From positions 62,001 to 126,000 of the forward strand of contig DAISIR010000003.1 in NCBI GenBank assembly GCA_036821905.1: a stretch of 64,000 nt of DNA. The letters run 5' to 3'. Source of the DNA: Brooklawnia sp937867175 (GTDB lineage: Bacteria; Actinomycetota; Actinomycetes; Propionibacteriales; Propionibacteriaceae). The notes beneath the pieces are model-generated. The model was given only the letters and a program-made list of their open reading frames with translations. It ran no database searches and had not been told where the DNA came from. Positions within the stretch are counted from its first letter, which is position 1, and each line of letters opens with the position of its first letter. Shown one piece after another: positions 31,977-41,050 of this stretch. The translations under genes were made by a program, and so were the position numbers.

Positions 31977-34232
31977 CTAGCCCATGGCAGCCGGGATGGG
32001 CGCCCGCCAAGCTTCCTCGATCTTGCCAAGCGGCAGACTGAACTGGCCGAGCACTTCCAGTTCGGGTTTGCGAACCACCTCACCGAGCCTGACGACAGGC
32101 AACTGTTGCCGCTCGCACAGCGCGACGAACTCGTCCAGTTTGGAGGCCTGCACGCAGACCAAGGCCCGGGCGGGGGTTTCGCTGAACAGCATGGCGGTCG
32201 CGTCCAGGCCGTCGGGCAGCGTGACCGAAACCCCGTTGCCGCGACGCAGGCACGATTCGGTGAGTGCGATCGCCAGGCCGCCCTCAGACAGGTCATGCGC
32301 GCTGGCCGCCAGGCCCCGCTCGGCCGCCTCGATCATCACCGATGCCAGCGCCCGCTCGCCATCGAAGTTCGGGTACGGCGGCAACCCGCCGAGGTGGGCG
32401 TGGACGACCTCGGACCAAGCCGAACCGCCCAGTTCCTCCTTGGTCTCGCCGAGCAGCAGGACGACATCGCCTGGCCGGGTGAAGCCCATCGGGATCCGGG
32501 TGCGCACGTCGTCAATGACACCGAGCATGCCGATCTGTGGGGTGGGCAGGATGTTGCGCCCGCCCGTCTGGTTGTAGAAGCTGACGTTGCCGCCGGTCAC
32601 CGGCGTCCCCAGCGCCAGGCAGCCGTCCACCAGGCCCTTGATCGCCTCGACGAACTGCCACATCACCTCTGGGTCTTCGGGGGAACCGAAGTTCAGGCAG
32701 TCGGTGACCGCCACCGGCTGGGCGCCGCTCACCGCGACATTGCGGTAGGCCTCCGACAATGCCAGTTGGGCACCCAGGTAGGGGTTCAGCTGACAGTAGC
32801 GTCCATTGGCATCGGTGGCCAGTGCGATGCCGAGGTTGGTGTGCTCGTCGATACGCACCATGCCGGCGTCGTCGGGTTGGGCCAGCACCGAGTTGCCACG
32901 CACGAAGCGGTCGTACTGGTCGGTCACCCAACTGCGGTCGCACAGGTTCGGCGAACCCACCAGGCGCAAAACGGTTTCGGCGAGTTGCTGTCCGGCGTTG
33001 TCGCGCGGCAGATGGTTCGCGTGGTCGGCGTTGAGGGCGTCCAGCCACTCGGGACGCCCCTGCGGGCGGTCATAGGTCGGGCCCTCGTGGGCAACGGTCC
33101 GCGGATCGACATCGACGATGCGTTCGCCGTGCCAGTCGATGAACAGCCGGTCACCGGCGATCAGTTCACCGACGACCGTGGCCTGGACATCCCACTTGGC
33201 GCAGATCTTGAGGAACTCGTCGACATCTGCGGGCTCGCAGATGGCCATCATGCGTTCCTGCGACTCGCTCATCAGGATCTCTTCGGGAGTCATCGTCTCG
33301 TCCCGCAGCGGCACCAGGTCGAGCTCACAGTGCATGCCGCCGTCGCCTGCCGAGGCCAACTCACTGGTGGCGCAAGAGATACCGGCGGCGCCCAGGTCCT
33401 GGATCGCCGCGACCACGCCGGCGGCGAAGAGCTCCAGGGTGCACTCGATGAGCAGCTTCTCCATGAACGGGTCGCCGACCTGCACCGCCGGACGCTTCGA
33501 CGGTTTGCTGTCGTCGAACGTTTCGGACGCCAGGATGGACGCCCCTCCGATGCCGTCTGCGCCGGTAGCGGCACCGTAGAGGATGACCTTGTTGCCGGCA
33601 CCGGTCGCCTTGGCGAACTTCAGGTCTTCGTGGCGCATGACGCCGACGCACAGCGCGTTGACCAGCGGGTTGTCGTAGTAGCTGGGGTCGAAGTAGACCT
33701 CGCCGCCGATGTTCGGAAGGCCCAGGCAATTGCCGTAGCCACCCACACCGGCGACGATGCCCGGCAGCACACGGCCGGTGTCGGGAGCGTCCAGCGGACC
33801 GAAGCGCAGGCCATCCATGACTGCGATCGGACGGGCACCCATGGCGAGGATGTCGCGCACAATACCGCCGACCCCGGTGGCTGCGCCTTGGTAGGGCTCC
33901 ACATAGGACGGGTGGTTGTGCGACTCGGACTTGAAGGTGATGGCGTAGCCCTGCCCGATGTCGACAGCCCCCGCGTTGTCGCCGATGCCGGCCAGCAACG
34001 GCCCGCGCGGGGTCGTCTGCGGCAACGCACCGAACCGCTTGAGATGGATCTTGGAGGACTTGTAGGAGCAGTGCTCCGACCACATCACCGAGTACATGGC
34101 CAGTTCCCCGCCCGTCGGGCGGCGCCCCAGCAAGTCGCGGATGCGTTGGTACTCGTCTTCCTTCAAGCCCAGTGCAGCCCACGGCTGTTCGGCGTCCGGT
34201 GTGCGGCGAGCGTTCTCAATTGTGTCGACCAC
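31977..34232 (-). CDS. purL: phosphoribosylformylglycinamidine synthase subunit PurL
   Basis: A 751-residue synthetase subunit of the small type. It uses ammonia from PurQ, carried through a PurL-PurQ-PurS complex, to convert FGAR to FGAM with ATP. Family marks include MWSEHCSYKSSK near the N-terminus, ESHNHPS, and GGVGGYGNCLG-like stretches. The small form needs separate PurQ and PurS, and both are encoded 1 kb away. The start is GTG at 34232, with TAGCCT 6 nt before it, so it is leaderless. A plus-strand kinase gene separates it from purQ. Confidence 0.95.
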   Translation of the reverse strand: MVDTIENARRTPDAEQPWAALGLKEDEYQRIRDLLGRRPTGGELAMYSVMWSEHCSYKSSKIHLKRFGALPQTTPRGPLLAGIGDNAGAVDIGQGYAITFKSESHNHPSYVEPYQGAATGVGGIVRDILAMGARPIAVMDGLRFGPLDAPDTGRVLPGIVAGVGGYGNCLGLPNIGGEVYFDPSYYDNPLVNALCVGVMRHEDLKFAKATGAGNKVILYGAATGADGIGGASILASETFDDSKPSKRPAVQVGDPFMEKLLIECTLELFAAGVVAAIQDLGAAGISCATSELASAGDGGMHCELDLVPLRDETMTPEEILMSESQERMMAICEPADVDEFLKICAKWDVQATVVGELIAGDRLFIDWHGERIVDVDPRTVAHEGPTYDRPQGRPEWLDALNADHANHLPRDNAGQQLAETVLRLVGSPNLCDRSWVTDQYDRFVRGNSVLAQPDDAGMVRIDEHTNLGIALATDANGRYCQLNPYLGAQLALSEAYRNVAVSGAQPVAVTDCLNFGSPEDPEVMWQFVEAIKGLVDGCLALGTPVTGGNVSFYNQTGGRNILPTPQIGMLGVIDDVRTRIPMGFTRPGDVVLLLGETKEELGGSAWSEVVHAHLGGLPPYPNFDGERALASVMIEAAERGLAASAHDLSEGGLAIALTESCLRRGNGVSVTLPDGLDATAMLFSETPARALVCVQASKLDEFVALCERQQLPVVRLGEVVRKPELEVLGQFSLPLGKIEEAWRAPIPAAMG

Positions 34233-34238
34233 TCGACA

Positions 34239-34244
34239 AGGCTA
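34239..34244 (-). promoter_or_regulatory. -10 box of purL (leaderless)
   Basis: TAGCCT on the minus strand, 6 nt before the GTG start. Confidence 0.5.
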
Positions 34245-34277
34245 TCCGAGCGCGGCCAATCTGCGCCCGCGGCTCGG

Positions 34278-34283
34278 TATAGT
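34278..34283 (+). promoter_or_regulatory. -10 box of the BadF/NagK-like kinase gene
   Basis: TATAGT, 31 nt before the ATG at 34315. AGGAGG at 34303-34308 is the ribosome site, so this gene, unlike its neighbours, has a normal leader. Confidence 0.5.
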
Positions 34284-34314
34284 GAGCGCACTTCGCCGAT
34301 GCAGGAGGCACCAC

Positions 34315-35226
34315 ATGAGCGCGCGGGTCCTCGCCCTGGACGCAGGCCAGACCGGCAGCCGAGCCTCTGGTTCGGATGAGCCTGAGCGGGTGGTCGAGAT
34401 CGGCGGGCTGGTCACCGACCGTCCAGTGGTCGCGCAGCTGGCCGATCGGGTGCGTACCGGCCTGGCCCACTTGGGTGCGGCGACGGTGGTGGCGATCGGG
34501 TCGTCCGGGCTACCGGGTCAGGGCGGCGCGAGCGAGTTGCTGGCACTGTTGGCCGGTACCAGCGTGCAACGCGTACTGCTGACCCACGATTCGGTGACCA
34601 ACTACCTCGCCACACTGGGGCCGAGCCCCGGGGTGGTGGTCGCAGCCGGCACCGGTGTGGTCACCCTGGCGGTCAGTGAAACAGCAATGGCAAGGGTGGA
34701 TGGTTGGGGGTACCTGATCGGGGACGCCGGCTCCGGGTACTGGATCGGGCGGGCCGGCCTCGACGCGGTGCTGCGGGCCTTCGACGGACGCGGCCCTGCG
34801 ACTGCGCTCACGGCGGTCGTCCAGCAGGAGTTCCCGGACCTCGCCGAGGCCTACCTGGAGTTGCAAGCCGACGACGCCAAGGCTGCCCGGATCGCCCGCT
34901 ACGCCAAGGTGGTGACCGAGTTGGCCCGCACCGACCAGGTGTGCCGGACCATCTGCCTCGACGCGGCCGCCGAACTTGCCCATTCCGCGATCACCGGGTT
35001 GAGACGCGTAGGCCTCGGCGCGGCGTCCCGGGTGGAAATCGGGATGAGCGGACGACTCTTCGGCGCGGACGTGGTCCGCGGCGAGTTCGTCCGGCTGGTC
35101 GCGGACGCCCACCCGGATGCCCGGTTCAGCACCGGTACCGGTGGGTCGCTGGCCGGGGCCGCCCTGTTGCCGAGCCTGCCTGCCGCGTCCCCGCTGTCAT
35201 CGCTGGTGGACACTGCCAGCCGCTGA
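34315..35226 (+). CDS. BadF/BadG/BcrA/BcrD-type ATPase, probable N-acetylglucosamine kinase-like protein
   Basis: A 303-residue member of the actin-like ATPase superfamily. The phosphate-1 loop is ALDAGQTGSRA, adenosine-side glycines are in AAGTGVVTLAV, and GWGYLIGDAGSGYWIGR matches eukaryotic-type N-acetylglucosamine kinases. The substrate is probably an amino sugar, but no sugar genes are adjacent. It is the only plus-strand gene between purL and purQ. Confidence 0.78.
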   Translation: MSARVLALDAGQTGSRASGSDEPERVVEIGGLVTDRPVVAQLADRVRTGLAHLGAATVVAIGSSGLPGQGGASELLALLAGTSVQRVLLTHDSVTNYLATLGPSPGVVVAAGTGVVTLAVSETAMARVDGWGYLIGDAGSGYWIGRAGLDAVLRAFDGRGPATALTAVVQQEFPDLAEAYLELQADDAKAARIARYAKVVTELARTDQVCRTICLDAAAELAHSAITGLRRVGLGAASRVEIGMSGRLFGADVVRGEFVRLVADAHPDARFSTGTGGSLAGAALLPSLPAASPLSSLVDTASR

Positions 35227-35270
35227 TGCCCGCCGAAGCGGCTGAGCGAACGCCCGCGCGCCGCGTCCGA

Positions 35271-35945
35271 TCAGGCGGTGAGCGCCAGGAACCTCTGCAC
35301 GGAGGTGAAGAAGGGCAGCCCGTCGCGAGTGCCGCCGGTCAGCACCTCGACGCTGTGCTCGGGGTGCGGCATCAGGCCCACCACGTTGCCGCGCTCATTG
35401 GTGATGCCGGCGATGTCGTTGCGTGAGCCGTTCGGGTTGTCGAGGTAGCGGAAGACCACCTGGTTGTTGCCCTCCAGACGCCGCAGCGTCTCGGTGTCGG
35501 CCTGGAAGTTGCCCTCGCCGTTCTTGAGGACGATGGTGATCTCTTGACCCGCTGCGTAGTCGCAGGTCCACACGGTGTCGATTGACTCGACCCGCAGCCG
35601 CTGCTGGCGGCAAACGAACTTGCGTCCGACGTTGCGGATCATCGCGCCGGGCAGCAGATGCGACTCGCACAAGACCTGGAACCCGTTGCAGATGCCGAGC
35701 ACCGGCAGGCCGCCCTCGGCGGCCCGAACCACCTCACCCATGATCGGCGCGAACCTGGCGATCGCACCGGCGCGCAGGTAATCGCCGTAACTGAAGCCGC
35801 CGGGCAGGATGACCGCATCCACATCGGAAAGCGAATCGGATGCATGCCACAGCGCGACCGGTTCGGCCCCGGACAGTCGAACCGCCCGCCGGGCGTCCTG
35901 GTCGTCCAGCGTGCCCGGGAAGGTGACCACGCCGATCCGGCTCAC
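35271..35945 (-). CDS. purQ: phosphoribosylformylglycinamidine synthase subunit PurQ (glutaminase)
   Basis: A 224-residue class I glutaminase that feeds ammonia to PurL. The nucleophile Cys is in VLGICNGFQVL, and the His-Glu pair is in PHPEHSVE. The ATG overlaps the purS stop by 4 nt, so the two are coupled. Length matches the family. Confidence 0.95.
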   Translation of the reverse strand: MSRIGVVTFPGTLDDQDARRAVRLSGAEPVALWHASDSLSDVDAVILPGGFSYGDYLRAGAIARFAPIMGEVVRAAEGGLPVLGICNGFQVLCESHLLPGAMIRNVGRKFVCRQQRLRVESIDTVWTCDYAAGQEITIVLKNGEGNFQADTETLRRLEGNNQVVFRYLDNPNGSRNDIAGITNERGNVVGLMPHPEHSVEVLTGGTRDGLPFFTSVQRFLALTA

Positions 35946-36190
35946 TGCTGATCCTCCACGCGCACCACGAACGACTCGATGACGGTATTGGCGAGCAGCT
36001 TCTCGGCGGCCTCACGGATCTCGTCCAGGCGTTCCTCGGTCAACTCGCCGGCAACGGTGATTTCGAAGCGCTTGCCCTGTCGCACTTCGAGGCCGCGGTG
36101 GCCCAAACGCTGCAGCGAACTGGTAACCGCCTTGCCCTGGGGATCAAGGATCTCAGGCTTGGGCATCACATCGACAACGACACGGGTCAT
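35942..36190 (-). CDS. purS: phosphoribosylformylglycinamidine synthase subunit PurS
   Basis: An 82-residue protein that bridges PurL and PurQ in the small-type FGAM synthase. Typical marks are DVMPKPEILDPQGKAV and the LGHRGLEVRQGKRFEI strand. TAGGCT lies 7 nt before the ATG at 36190, so it is leaderless. This -10 box contains the purC stop codon. Confidence 0.94.
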   Translation of the reverse strand: MTRVVVDVMPKPEILDPQGKAVTSSLQRLGHRGLEVRQGKRFEITVAGELTEERLDEIREAAEKLLANTVIESFVVRVEDQQ

Positions 36191-36197
36191 GCCGGTA

Positions 36198-36203
36198 AGC
36201 CTA
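36198..36203 (-). promoter_or_regulatory. -10 box of purSQ overlapping the purC stop
   Basis: TAGGCT on the minus strand; its first three bases are the TAG stop of purC. Seven nt separate it from the purS ATG. Confidence 0.5.
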
Positions 36204-37079
36204 GCGCTCGGGCACCGCCAGTTCGCGGCCTGTCAACCGTCGGTAGGCCTCCAAATACCGCTCGCGGGTCGCCGCGACCACGTCGGGCGGCAACGAAGGT
36301 GGCGGCTGGTCGGTGGACCGGTCCCACCCGGAGTCGTGCACCAGCCAGTCCCGCAGGTACTGCTTGTCGAAGCTGGCCAGTCGCCCAGCCGCCCATTCGT
36401 CGGCGTCCCAGAAGCGGGAGGAGTCTGGCGTGAGCACCTCGTCTGCGAGCACCAGCGTCCCGTCAGCACGCAGCCCGAACTCGAACTTGGTGTCGGCCAG
36501 GATGATGCCGCGCTCCCGTGCGAGTCGCTCTGCGCGCCCATAGATCGACAACGTCGCGTCCCTGACGCGGACGGCCAGGTCTTCGCCTACCAACTCGCAC
36601 ATCTGGGCGAACGAGATGTTCTCGTCGTGCTCACCCAAGGGCGCCTTGCGGGCGGGCGTGAAGATCGGGGTGGGCAACCGCGATCCATCATGCAGCCCCG
36701 ACGGCAGTTCGATCCCGGTCACGGCACCCGACTGCAGATACTCTGCCCAGCCCGATCCGGTCAGATAGCCGCGCGCGACCGCCTCGATCGGCACCATCTC
36801 GAGGCGTTCGACGACCAGTGCTCGACCCGCCACTTCGGCGGGTACCTCGGTCGAGACGACGTGATTGGCCACCAAATCGTCCAACTGCTCGAACCACCAC
36901 ACCGACAGCTGGGTCAAGACCACTCCCTTGTCGGGAATCGGGGAGTCCAGGACGTGGTCGTAGGCGGACACGTTGTCGGTTGCGACCATCAACATCAAGC
37001 CCGGATCTTCCAGCGCGTAGAGTTCACGCACCTTCCCGGCGTGCAGCAGCGGCAGACCCAACCCGGCGAACTGACTCAC
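36201..37079 (-). CDS. purC: phosphoribosylaminoimidazole-succinocarboxamide synthase (SAICAR synthetase)
   Basis: A 292-residue enzyme that joins CAIR and aspartate with ATP. Seen are the N-terminal GKVRELYAL strand, the VEAVARGYLTGSGWAEY-like segment, and LADTKFEFGL with the catalytic acidic residues. The start is GTG at 37079, with TAGGCT 6 nt upstream. It stands at the head of purC-purS-purQ, but purS also has its own promoter. Confidence 0.95.
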   Translation of the reverse strand: MSQFAGLGLPLLHAGKVRELYALEDPGLMLMVATDNVSAYDHVLDSPIPDKGVVLTQLSVWWFEQLDDLVANHVVSTEVPAEVAGRALVVERLEMVPIEAVARGYLTGSGWAEYLQSGAVTGIELPSGLHDGSRLPTPIFTPARKAPLGEHDENISFAQMCELVGEDLAVRVRDATLSIYGRAERLARERGIILADTKFEFGLRADGTLVLADEVLTPDSSRFWDADEWAAGRLASFDKQYLRDWLVHDSGWDRSTDQPPPSLPPDVVAATRERYLEAYRRLTGRELAVPER

Positions 37080-37085
37080 CTGCCC

Positions 37086-37091
37086 AGCCTA
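37086..37091 (-). promoter_or_regulatory. -10 box of purC (leaderless)
   Basis: TAGGCT on the minus strand, 6 nt before the GTG start at 37079. Confidence 0.5.
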
Positions 37092-37191
37092 CTGGCCGCG
37101 TGGCCGTGCCCGGTACTTCCGGCCTGACGTTGGCGCGCTAGGCGCCCGCACTTGTCGGTGGGGCGCTCTAGAGTTGATGACGGAGGTTTGG

Positions 37192-38253
37192 GTGCCCGGG
37201 TTTGAACTACTTTCGATGATCGTCGGCTTGACCATGATGACGGCTGCGGTCGTGATCGTCTTCACCCAGCGGCGCCGTGCCCAAGACGAGCATCGACCGG
37301 TCAATCTCGGGCTGCTGCCGCCCGAGCGCAGCAACCAGCCGCCCACCGGATTGACCCCGGGCATGGTCGGCCCGTTGCACACCGACGAGGTGGACGTCCG
37401 GGACCTGCGCCTGACGCTGGTCGACCTGGCCACCCGCGGCTACCTCATCATCACCCCGCTGATCGACGAGAACGACAGCACCTACGAATGGGTGATCCGA
37501 CGCATCCCACGCCCGCTCGACGGTTCCATACGCACCTTCGAGCAGACACTTCTGACGCTACCGTTCGAAGCCGACCAACGTGACCCCTCGCCCCGCACCG
37601 CGATCACCCTCACCGCGCTGGTGAACGCCGGCTCGCAGTCGTTGCGGAACGCGCTGGTCGACGCCATGCACGAGAAGGGCTGGGTGAACTCGGAAGGGCA
37701 CCACCGCAGCTCACCTTGGGGATGGGTCGGCGCCTTGCTGCTGGTGGCCGGGCTGCTGCTGACCGCGTCGATGCTGATCGGCTGGCTGGCCACCAACGAC
37801 TTCCGGGGTGTCATCGGGGGCCTGTCGACGGGGGTTGCCGGAGTACTGCTGGCCTCCCTGGGTCGCCGGCGGACGATGCACACCGACGCGGCCACCGAAG
37901 CCCGCTCGGACGCCGACGCGTTTCGCGACCAGATCGCCGACTTGAAGGCCGAGGATCTGCCGCCCACTGCGATTCCCGAAATCTTCAATCAGGTCCTGCC
38001 GTGGGCCCTCGCGTTCGGCAGCGACAGGCAGTTCGCGGGCACCGTAGATGAGGCCTTACGCCGTTCGGCGAACTGGGGACGCCCGGTCGAGCTCGACTTG
38101 GCCTGGTACCAGATCGAGGGGTCGCCGAGCGCTCGGGAGTTAACCGGAAGCGTTTCAGCGATGGTGAACCGTCACCCAGCGGGCGGGACGCCACGGCAAC
38201 GACCGGCGCCGCGCAGAAATCGCGTGGCCGGCTGGCGCCACGGCACGGCTTGA
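37192..38253 (+). CDS. DUF2207-like membrane protein lacking the extracytoplasmic domain
   Basis: A 353-residue protein that resembles the C-terminal half of DUF2207 membrane proteins: one N-terminal helix, a soluble winged-helix-like part (DVRDLRLTLVDLATRGYLIIT), two more helices near 180-230, and FNQVLPWALAFGSD near 270. The usual N-terminal beta-rich extracellular domain is missing. A GTG at 37192 with GGAGG at 37182-37186 was preferred. An ATG five codons earlier is only 2 nt from a TAGAGT box (37169-37174) and might not be in the mRNA. The function is unknown. Confidence 0.65.
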   Translation: MPGFELLSMIVGLTMMTAAVVIVFTQRRRAQDEHRPVNLGLLPPERSNQPPTGLTPGMVGPLHTDEVDVRDLRLTLVDLATRGYLIITPLIDENDSTYEWVIRRIPRPLDGSIRTFEQTLLTLPFEADQRDPSPRTAITLTALVNAGSQSLRNALVDAMHEKGWVNSEGHHRSSPWGWVGALLLVAGLLLTASMLIGWLATNDFRGVIGGLSTGVAGVLLASLGRRRTMHTDAATEARSDADAFRDQIADLKAEDLPPTAIPEIFNQVLPWALAFGSDRQFAGTVDEALRRSANWGRPVELDLAWYQIEGSPSARELTGSVSAMVNRHPAGGTPRQRPAPRRNRVAGWRHGTA

Positions 38254-38332
38254 TCAGGGGCGCGGAAGGACGGTCAGAGCGTGCTCAGACAAGCCCCCAC
38301 AGCCTCGTTGAGGTGCCCAGCCCCGAACTTGC

Positions 38333-39766
38333 CTACAGCACCGCCCCGGGCTGGTAGGCGGCGGCCTCCGGATCTGCCTCGGCCAAGACGCGGACGCGCT
38401 GCACAACCCGCTCCACCTGACGGCCCGCGGCACCGGTCAGCTCAAGCGGAGCGCTGACCAGCGCGTCCAGTTCGTCCCGGCTCAAACCGAGCCGTTCGTC
38501 GGCGGCGAGCCGGTCGAACAGGCCGTTGCGCTGCGTCCCCGATTCGCGCATCTCGAGCACCGTCGCGACCGCGTTCTCCTTGATCGCTTCATGCGCCTCC
38601 TCGCGACCGACGCCCTTGCGCACCGACGCCATCAGCACCTTGGTGGTGGTCAGGAAGGGCAGGTAGCGGTCCAACTCGGCGGCGATCACCATCGGGTATG
38701 CCCCGAAGTCGGCCAACACGGTGAGGAAGGTCTCGAACAACCCGTCGAGTGCGAAGAACGCGTCCGGCAACGCCACCCGGCGCACCACCGAGCAGCTGAC
38801 GTCGCCCTCGTTCCACTGGTCGCCGGCCAACTCGCCGACCATCGAGAGGTACCCGCGAATCACCACCGACAATCCGTTGACCCGTTCGCAGCTGCGGGTG
38901 TTCATCTTGTGCGGCATGGCGGAGCTGCCGACCTGGCCCTTCTTGAAACCCTCGGTGACCAAGTCGTCGCCGGCCATCAGCCGGATGCTGGTTGCCATGT
39001 TGGACGGCGCGGCCGCGGTCTGGGCGAGCGCACTGACGACGTCCAGGTCGAGCGAGCGTGGGTAGACCTGGCCGGTCGATTCCAGGATGTGGGTGAACCC
39101 GAGACCGGACGCGATCCGTCGCTCCAATTCGTCCAGTTTGTCGAAGTCACCACCGAGCAGGTCCAGCATGTCCTGGCTGGTACCCATCGGGCCCTTGATG
39201 CCGCGCACGGGATAGCGTCCGACCAGGTCATCGAGCCGGGCATGCGCGACCAGCAGTTCGTCGGCGCAGGTGGCGAACCGCTTTCCGAGGGTGGTCACCT
39301 GGGCGGCGACGTTGTGGCTGCGGCCGACGATCGGCTGGTCGGCGTATCGGACCGCGAGGTCGGCCAGCCGGGCGAGCACCGTCACCACCCGGGCACGGAC
39401 CAGCTTCAGCGACTCCAGCACCTGCATCTGCTCGACGTTCTCGGTCAGATCGCGGCTGGTCATGCCCTTGTGGACGTGTTCATGGCCGACCAGCCCGTTG
39501 AACTCCTCGATCCGGGCCTTGACGTCGTGCCGGGTGATCCGCTCCCGATCGGCGATCGAGTCTAGGTCGACGTGGTCGACCACGGCGGTGTAGTCGGCGA
39601 TCATCTGATCGGGGTCGTCGCCCCCGAAGTCGACACCCAAGTCGCGCTGGGCCTCCATGACGGCGAGCCACAGCCGGCGCTCGGCGATGATCTTGTTCTC
39701 CGCCGACCAGATCCGGCACATCCGCGGTGACGCGTAGCGGCTGGCAAGCACGTTCTGGATGTCCAT
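38333..39766 (-). CDS. purB: adenylosuccinate lyase
   Basis: A 477-residue lyase that removes fumarate from SAICAR and from adenylosuccinate, so it acts twice in purine synthesis. The fumarase-superfamily signature is GSSAMPHKMN near residue 285. The N-terminal region ASRYASPRMCRIWSAENKI and the HNVAAQVTTLGKRFA segment also fit. It follows purD by 11 nt and is probably co-transcribed from the purD promoter. Confidence 0.95.
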   Translation of the reverse strand: MDIQNVLASRYASPRMCRIWSAENKIIAERRLWLAVMEAQRDLGVDFGGDDPDQMIADYTAVVDHVDLDSIADRERITRHDVKARIEEFNGLVGHEHVHKGMTSRDLTENVEQMQVLESLKLVRARVVTVLARLADLAVRYADQPIVGRSHNVAAQVTTLGKRFATCADELLVAHARLDDLVGRYPVRGIKGPMGTSQDMLDLLGGDFDKLDELERRIASGLGFTHILESTGQVYPRSLDLDVVSALAQTAAAPSNMATSIRLMAGDDLVTEGFKKGQVGSSAMPHKMNTRSCERVNGLSVVIRGYLSMVGELAGDQWNEGDVSCSVVRRVALPDAFFALDGLFETFLTVLADFGAYPMVIAAELDRYLPFLTTTKVLMASVRKGVGREEAHEAIKENAVATVLEMRESGTQRNGLFDRLAADERLGLSRDELDALVSAPLELTGAAGRQVERVVQRVRVLAEADPEAAAYQPGAVL

Positions 39767-39777
39767 GATTCTCCTTG

Positions 39778-41037
39778 TCAGATGACTTTGGCCGCGATAT
39801 CGGAGCGGCAGAAACCGTCAGCGAAGTCGATCCGGGCGATGTGGTCATAGGCATTGCGGCGGGCAGCGGCGATGTCGTCCCCTGTTCCGACGACCACCAG
39901 GACGCGCCCCCCGCTGGCCACCAGCTGGCCGTCGGCGCCCAACGAAGTGCCGGCCTGGATGACGAAGGCGTCCTCGGTCTCAGGTGGCAGGACGATGCGG
40001 CAGCCTTTCTGCGGCGCCCCCGGATAGCCGCGGGCGGCGAGCACCACACAGACGGCGGCGCGGTCGTCGAACTCCAACTCACCGACGCCGTCGAGAGCAC
40101 CGGTCGCCGCCGCATACAGCACCTGGGCGAGCGGGGTACGCAGCAGCGGCAGCACCACCTCGGTCTCCGGGTCGCCGAACCGGGCGTTGAATTCGACCAC
40201 CCGGACCCCGCGCGAAGTCATCGCCAACCCGACGTAGAGCAGCCCGCTGAACGGGATGCCGAGTTCTCGCATCCGGGCCAACGTCGGGTGGACGACCTCG
40301 GCCATCACCTGGCCGACCGCGCCCGGTGCCAGCCACGGCAGCGGCGAATAGGCGCCCATGCCGCCGGTGTTCGGACCCTGATCATCGTCACCGACCCGCT
40401 TGAAATCCTGGGCCGGTTGCAGCGGCAGCGCCTGGCTGCCGTCGGTGATCACGAACAGGCTCGCCTCCGGCCCGTCGAGGTATTCCTCGACGACGATCTG
40501 GTCGCTGCCCCGGCCGTGCTCCAGCGCAGCCGCCCGGTCGGAGGTGACCAGCACACCTTTGCCGGCCGCCAACCCGTCGTGCTTGACGACGTAGGGTGCG
40601 CCGAACCGGTCGAGGGCCGCTGCCAGTTCGGCCTCATCGTGACAGACCAGACTGGCGGCGGTCGGGACGCCGGCATCGGCCATCACCTGCTTCGCGAACG
40701 CTTTCGAACCCTCCAACCGGGCCGCGGCAGCGCTGGGGCCGAAGCAAGCGATGCCCGCGGCGCGAACCGCGTCGGCCACGCCCGCCACCAGAGGCGCCTC
40801 GGGGCCGATGACCACCAGATTCGCCCCGATCTCGGACGCCAGACCGGCGACCGCGTCAGGATCGCCGGGGTCGACGGCATGGTTGGTGGCGAAGCTTGCG
40901 GTGCCCGGGTTGCCGGGCGCCACATGCACTTGGGCGACAGCGGGATCGGCGGCGATGGATCGGGCCAGCGAGTGTTCGCGGCCCCCCGCGCCCACCACGA
41001 GAACGGTCAACCGAGGATCAACTGGCGCAGTACTCAC
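39778..41037 (-). CDS. purD: phosphoribosylamine-glycine ligase (GAR synthetase)
   Basis: A 419-residue ATP-grasp enzyme that couples glycine to phosphoribosylamine. It shows the N-terminal VLVVGAGGREHSLA, the substrate loop APGNPGTA, and the ATP-grasp stretch PYVVKHDGLAAGKGV. The metal-binding acidic residues lie in VEFNARFGDPETEVVLP. The GTG start at 41037 has TAGACT 6 nt before it. Behind that box is the terminator of the acetoin locus. Confidence 0.95.
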   Translation of the reverse strand: MSTAPVDPRLTVLVVGAGGREHSLARSIAADPAVAQVHVAPGNPGTASFATNHAVDPGDPDAVAGLASEIGANLVVIGPEAPLVAGVADAVRAAGIACFGPSAAAARLEGSKAFAKQVMADAGVPTAASLVCHDEAELAAALDRFGAPYVVKHDGLAAGKGVLVTSDRAAALEHGRGSDQIVVEEYLDGPEASLFVITDGSQALPLQPAQDFKRVGDDDQGPNTGGMGAYSPLPWLAPGAVGQVMAEVVHPTLARMRELGIPFSGLLYVGLAMTSRGVRVVEFNARFGDPETEVVLPLLRTPLAQVLYAAATGALDGVGELEFDDRAAVCVVLAARGYPGAPQKGCRIVLPPETEDAFVIQAGTSLGADGQLVASGGRVLVVVGTGDDIAAARRNAYDHIARIDFADGFCRSDIAAKVI

Positions 41038-41043
41038 CTGAGC

Positions 41044-41049
41044 AGTCTA
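41044..41049 (-). promoter_or_regulatory. -10 box of purD-purB (leaderless)
   Basis: TAGACT on the minus strand, 6 nt before the GTG start. Its -35 region falls within the terminator hairpin at 41051-41083. Confidence 0.5.
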
Positions 41050-41050
41050 T

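Noticed and set aside
31749..34379. 876-codon plus-strand open frame
   Set aside because: It is antisense to purL, which carries canonical motifs throughout.
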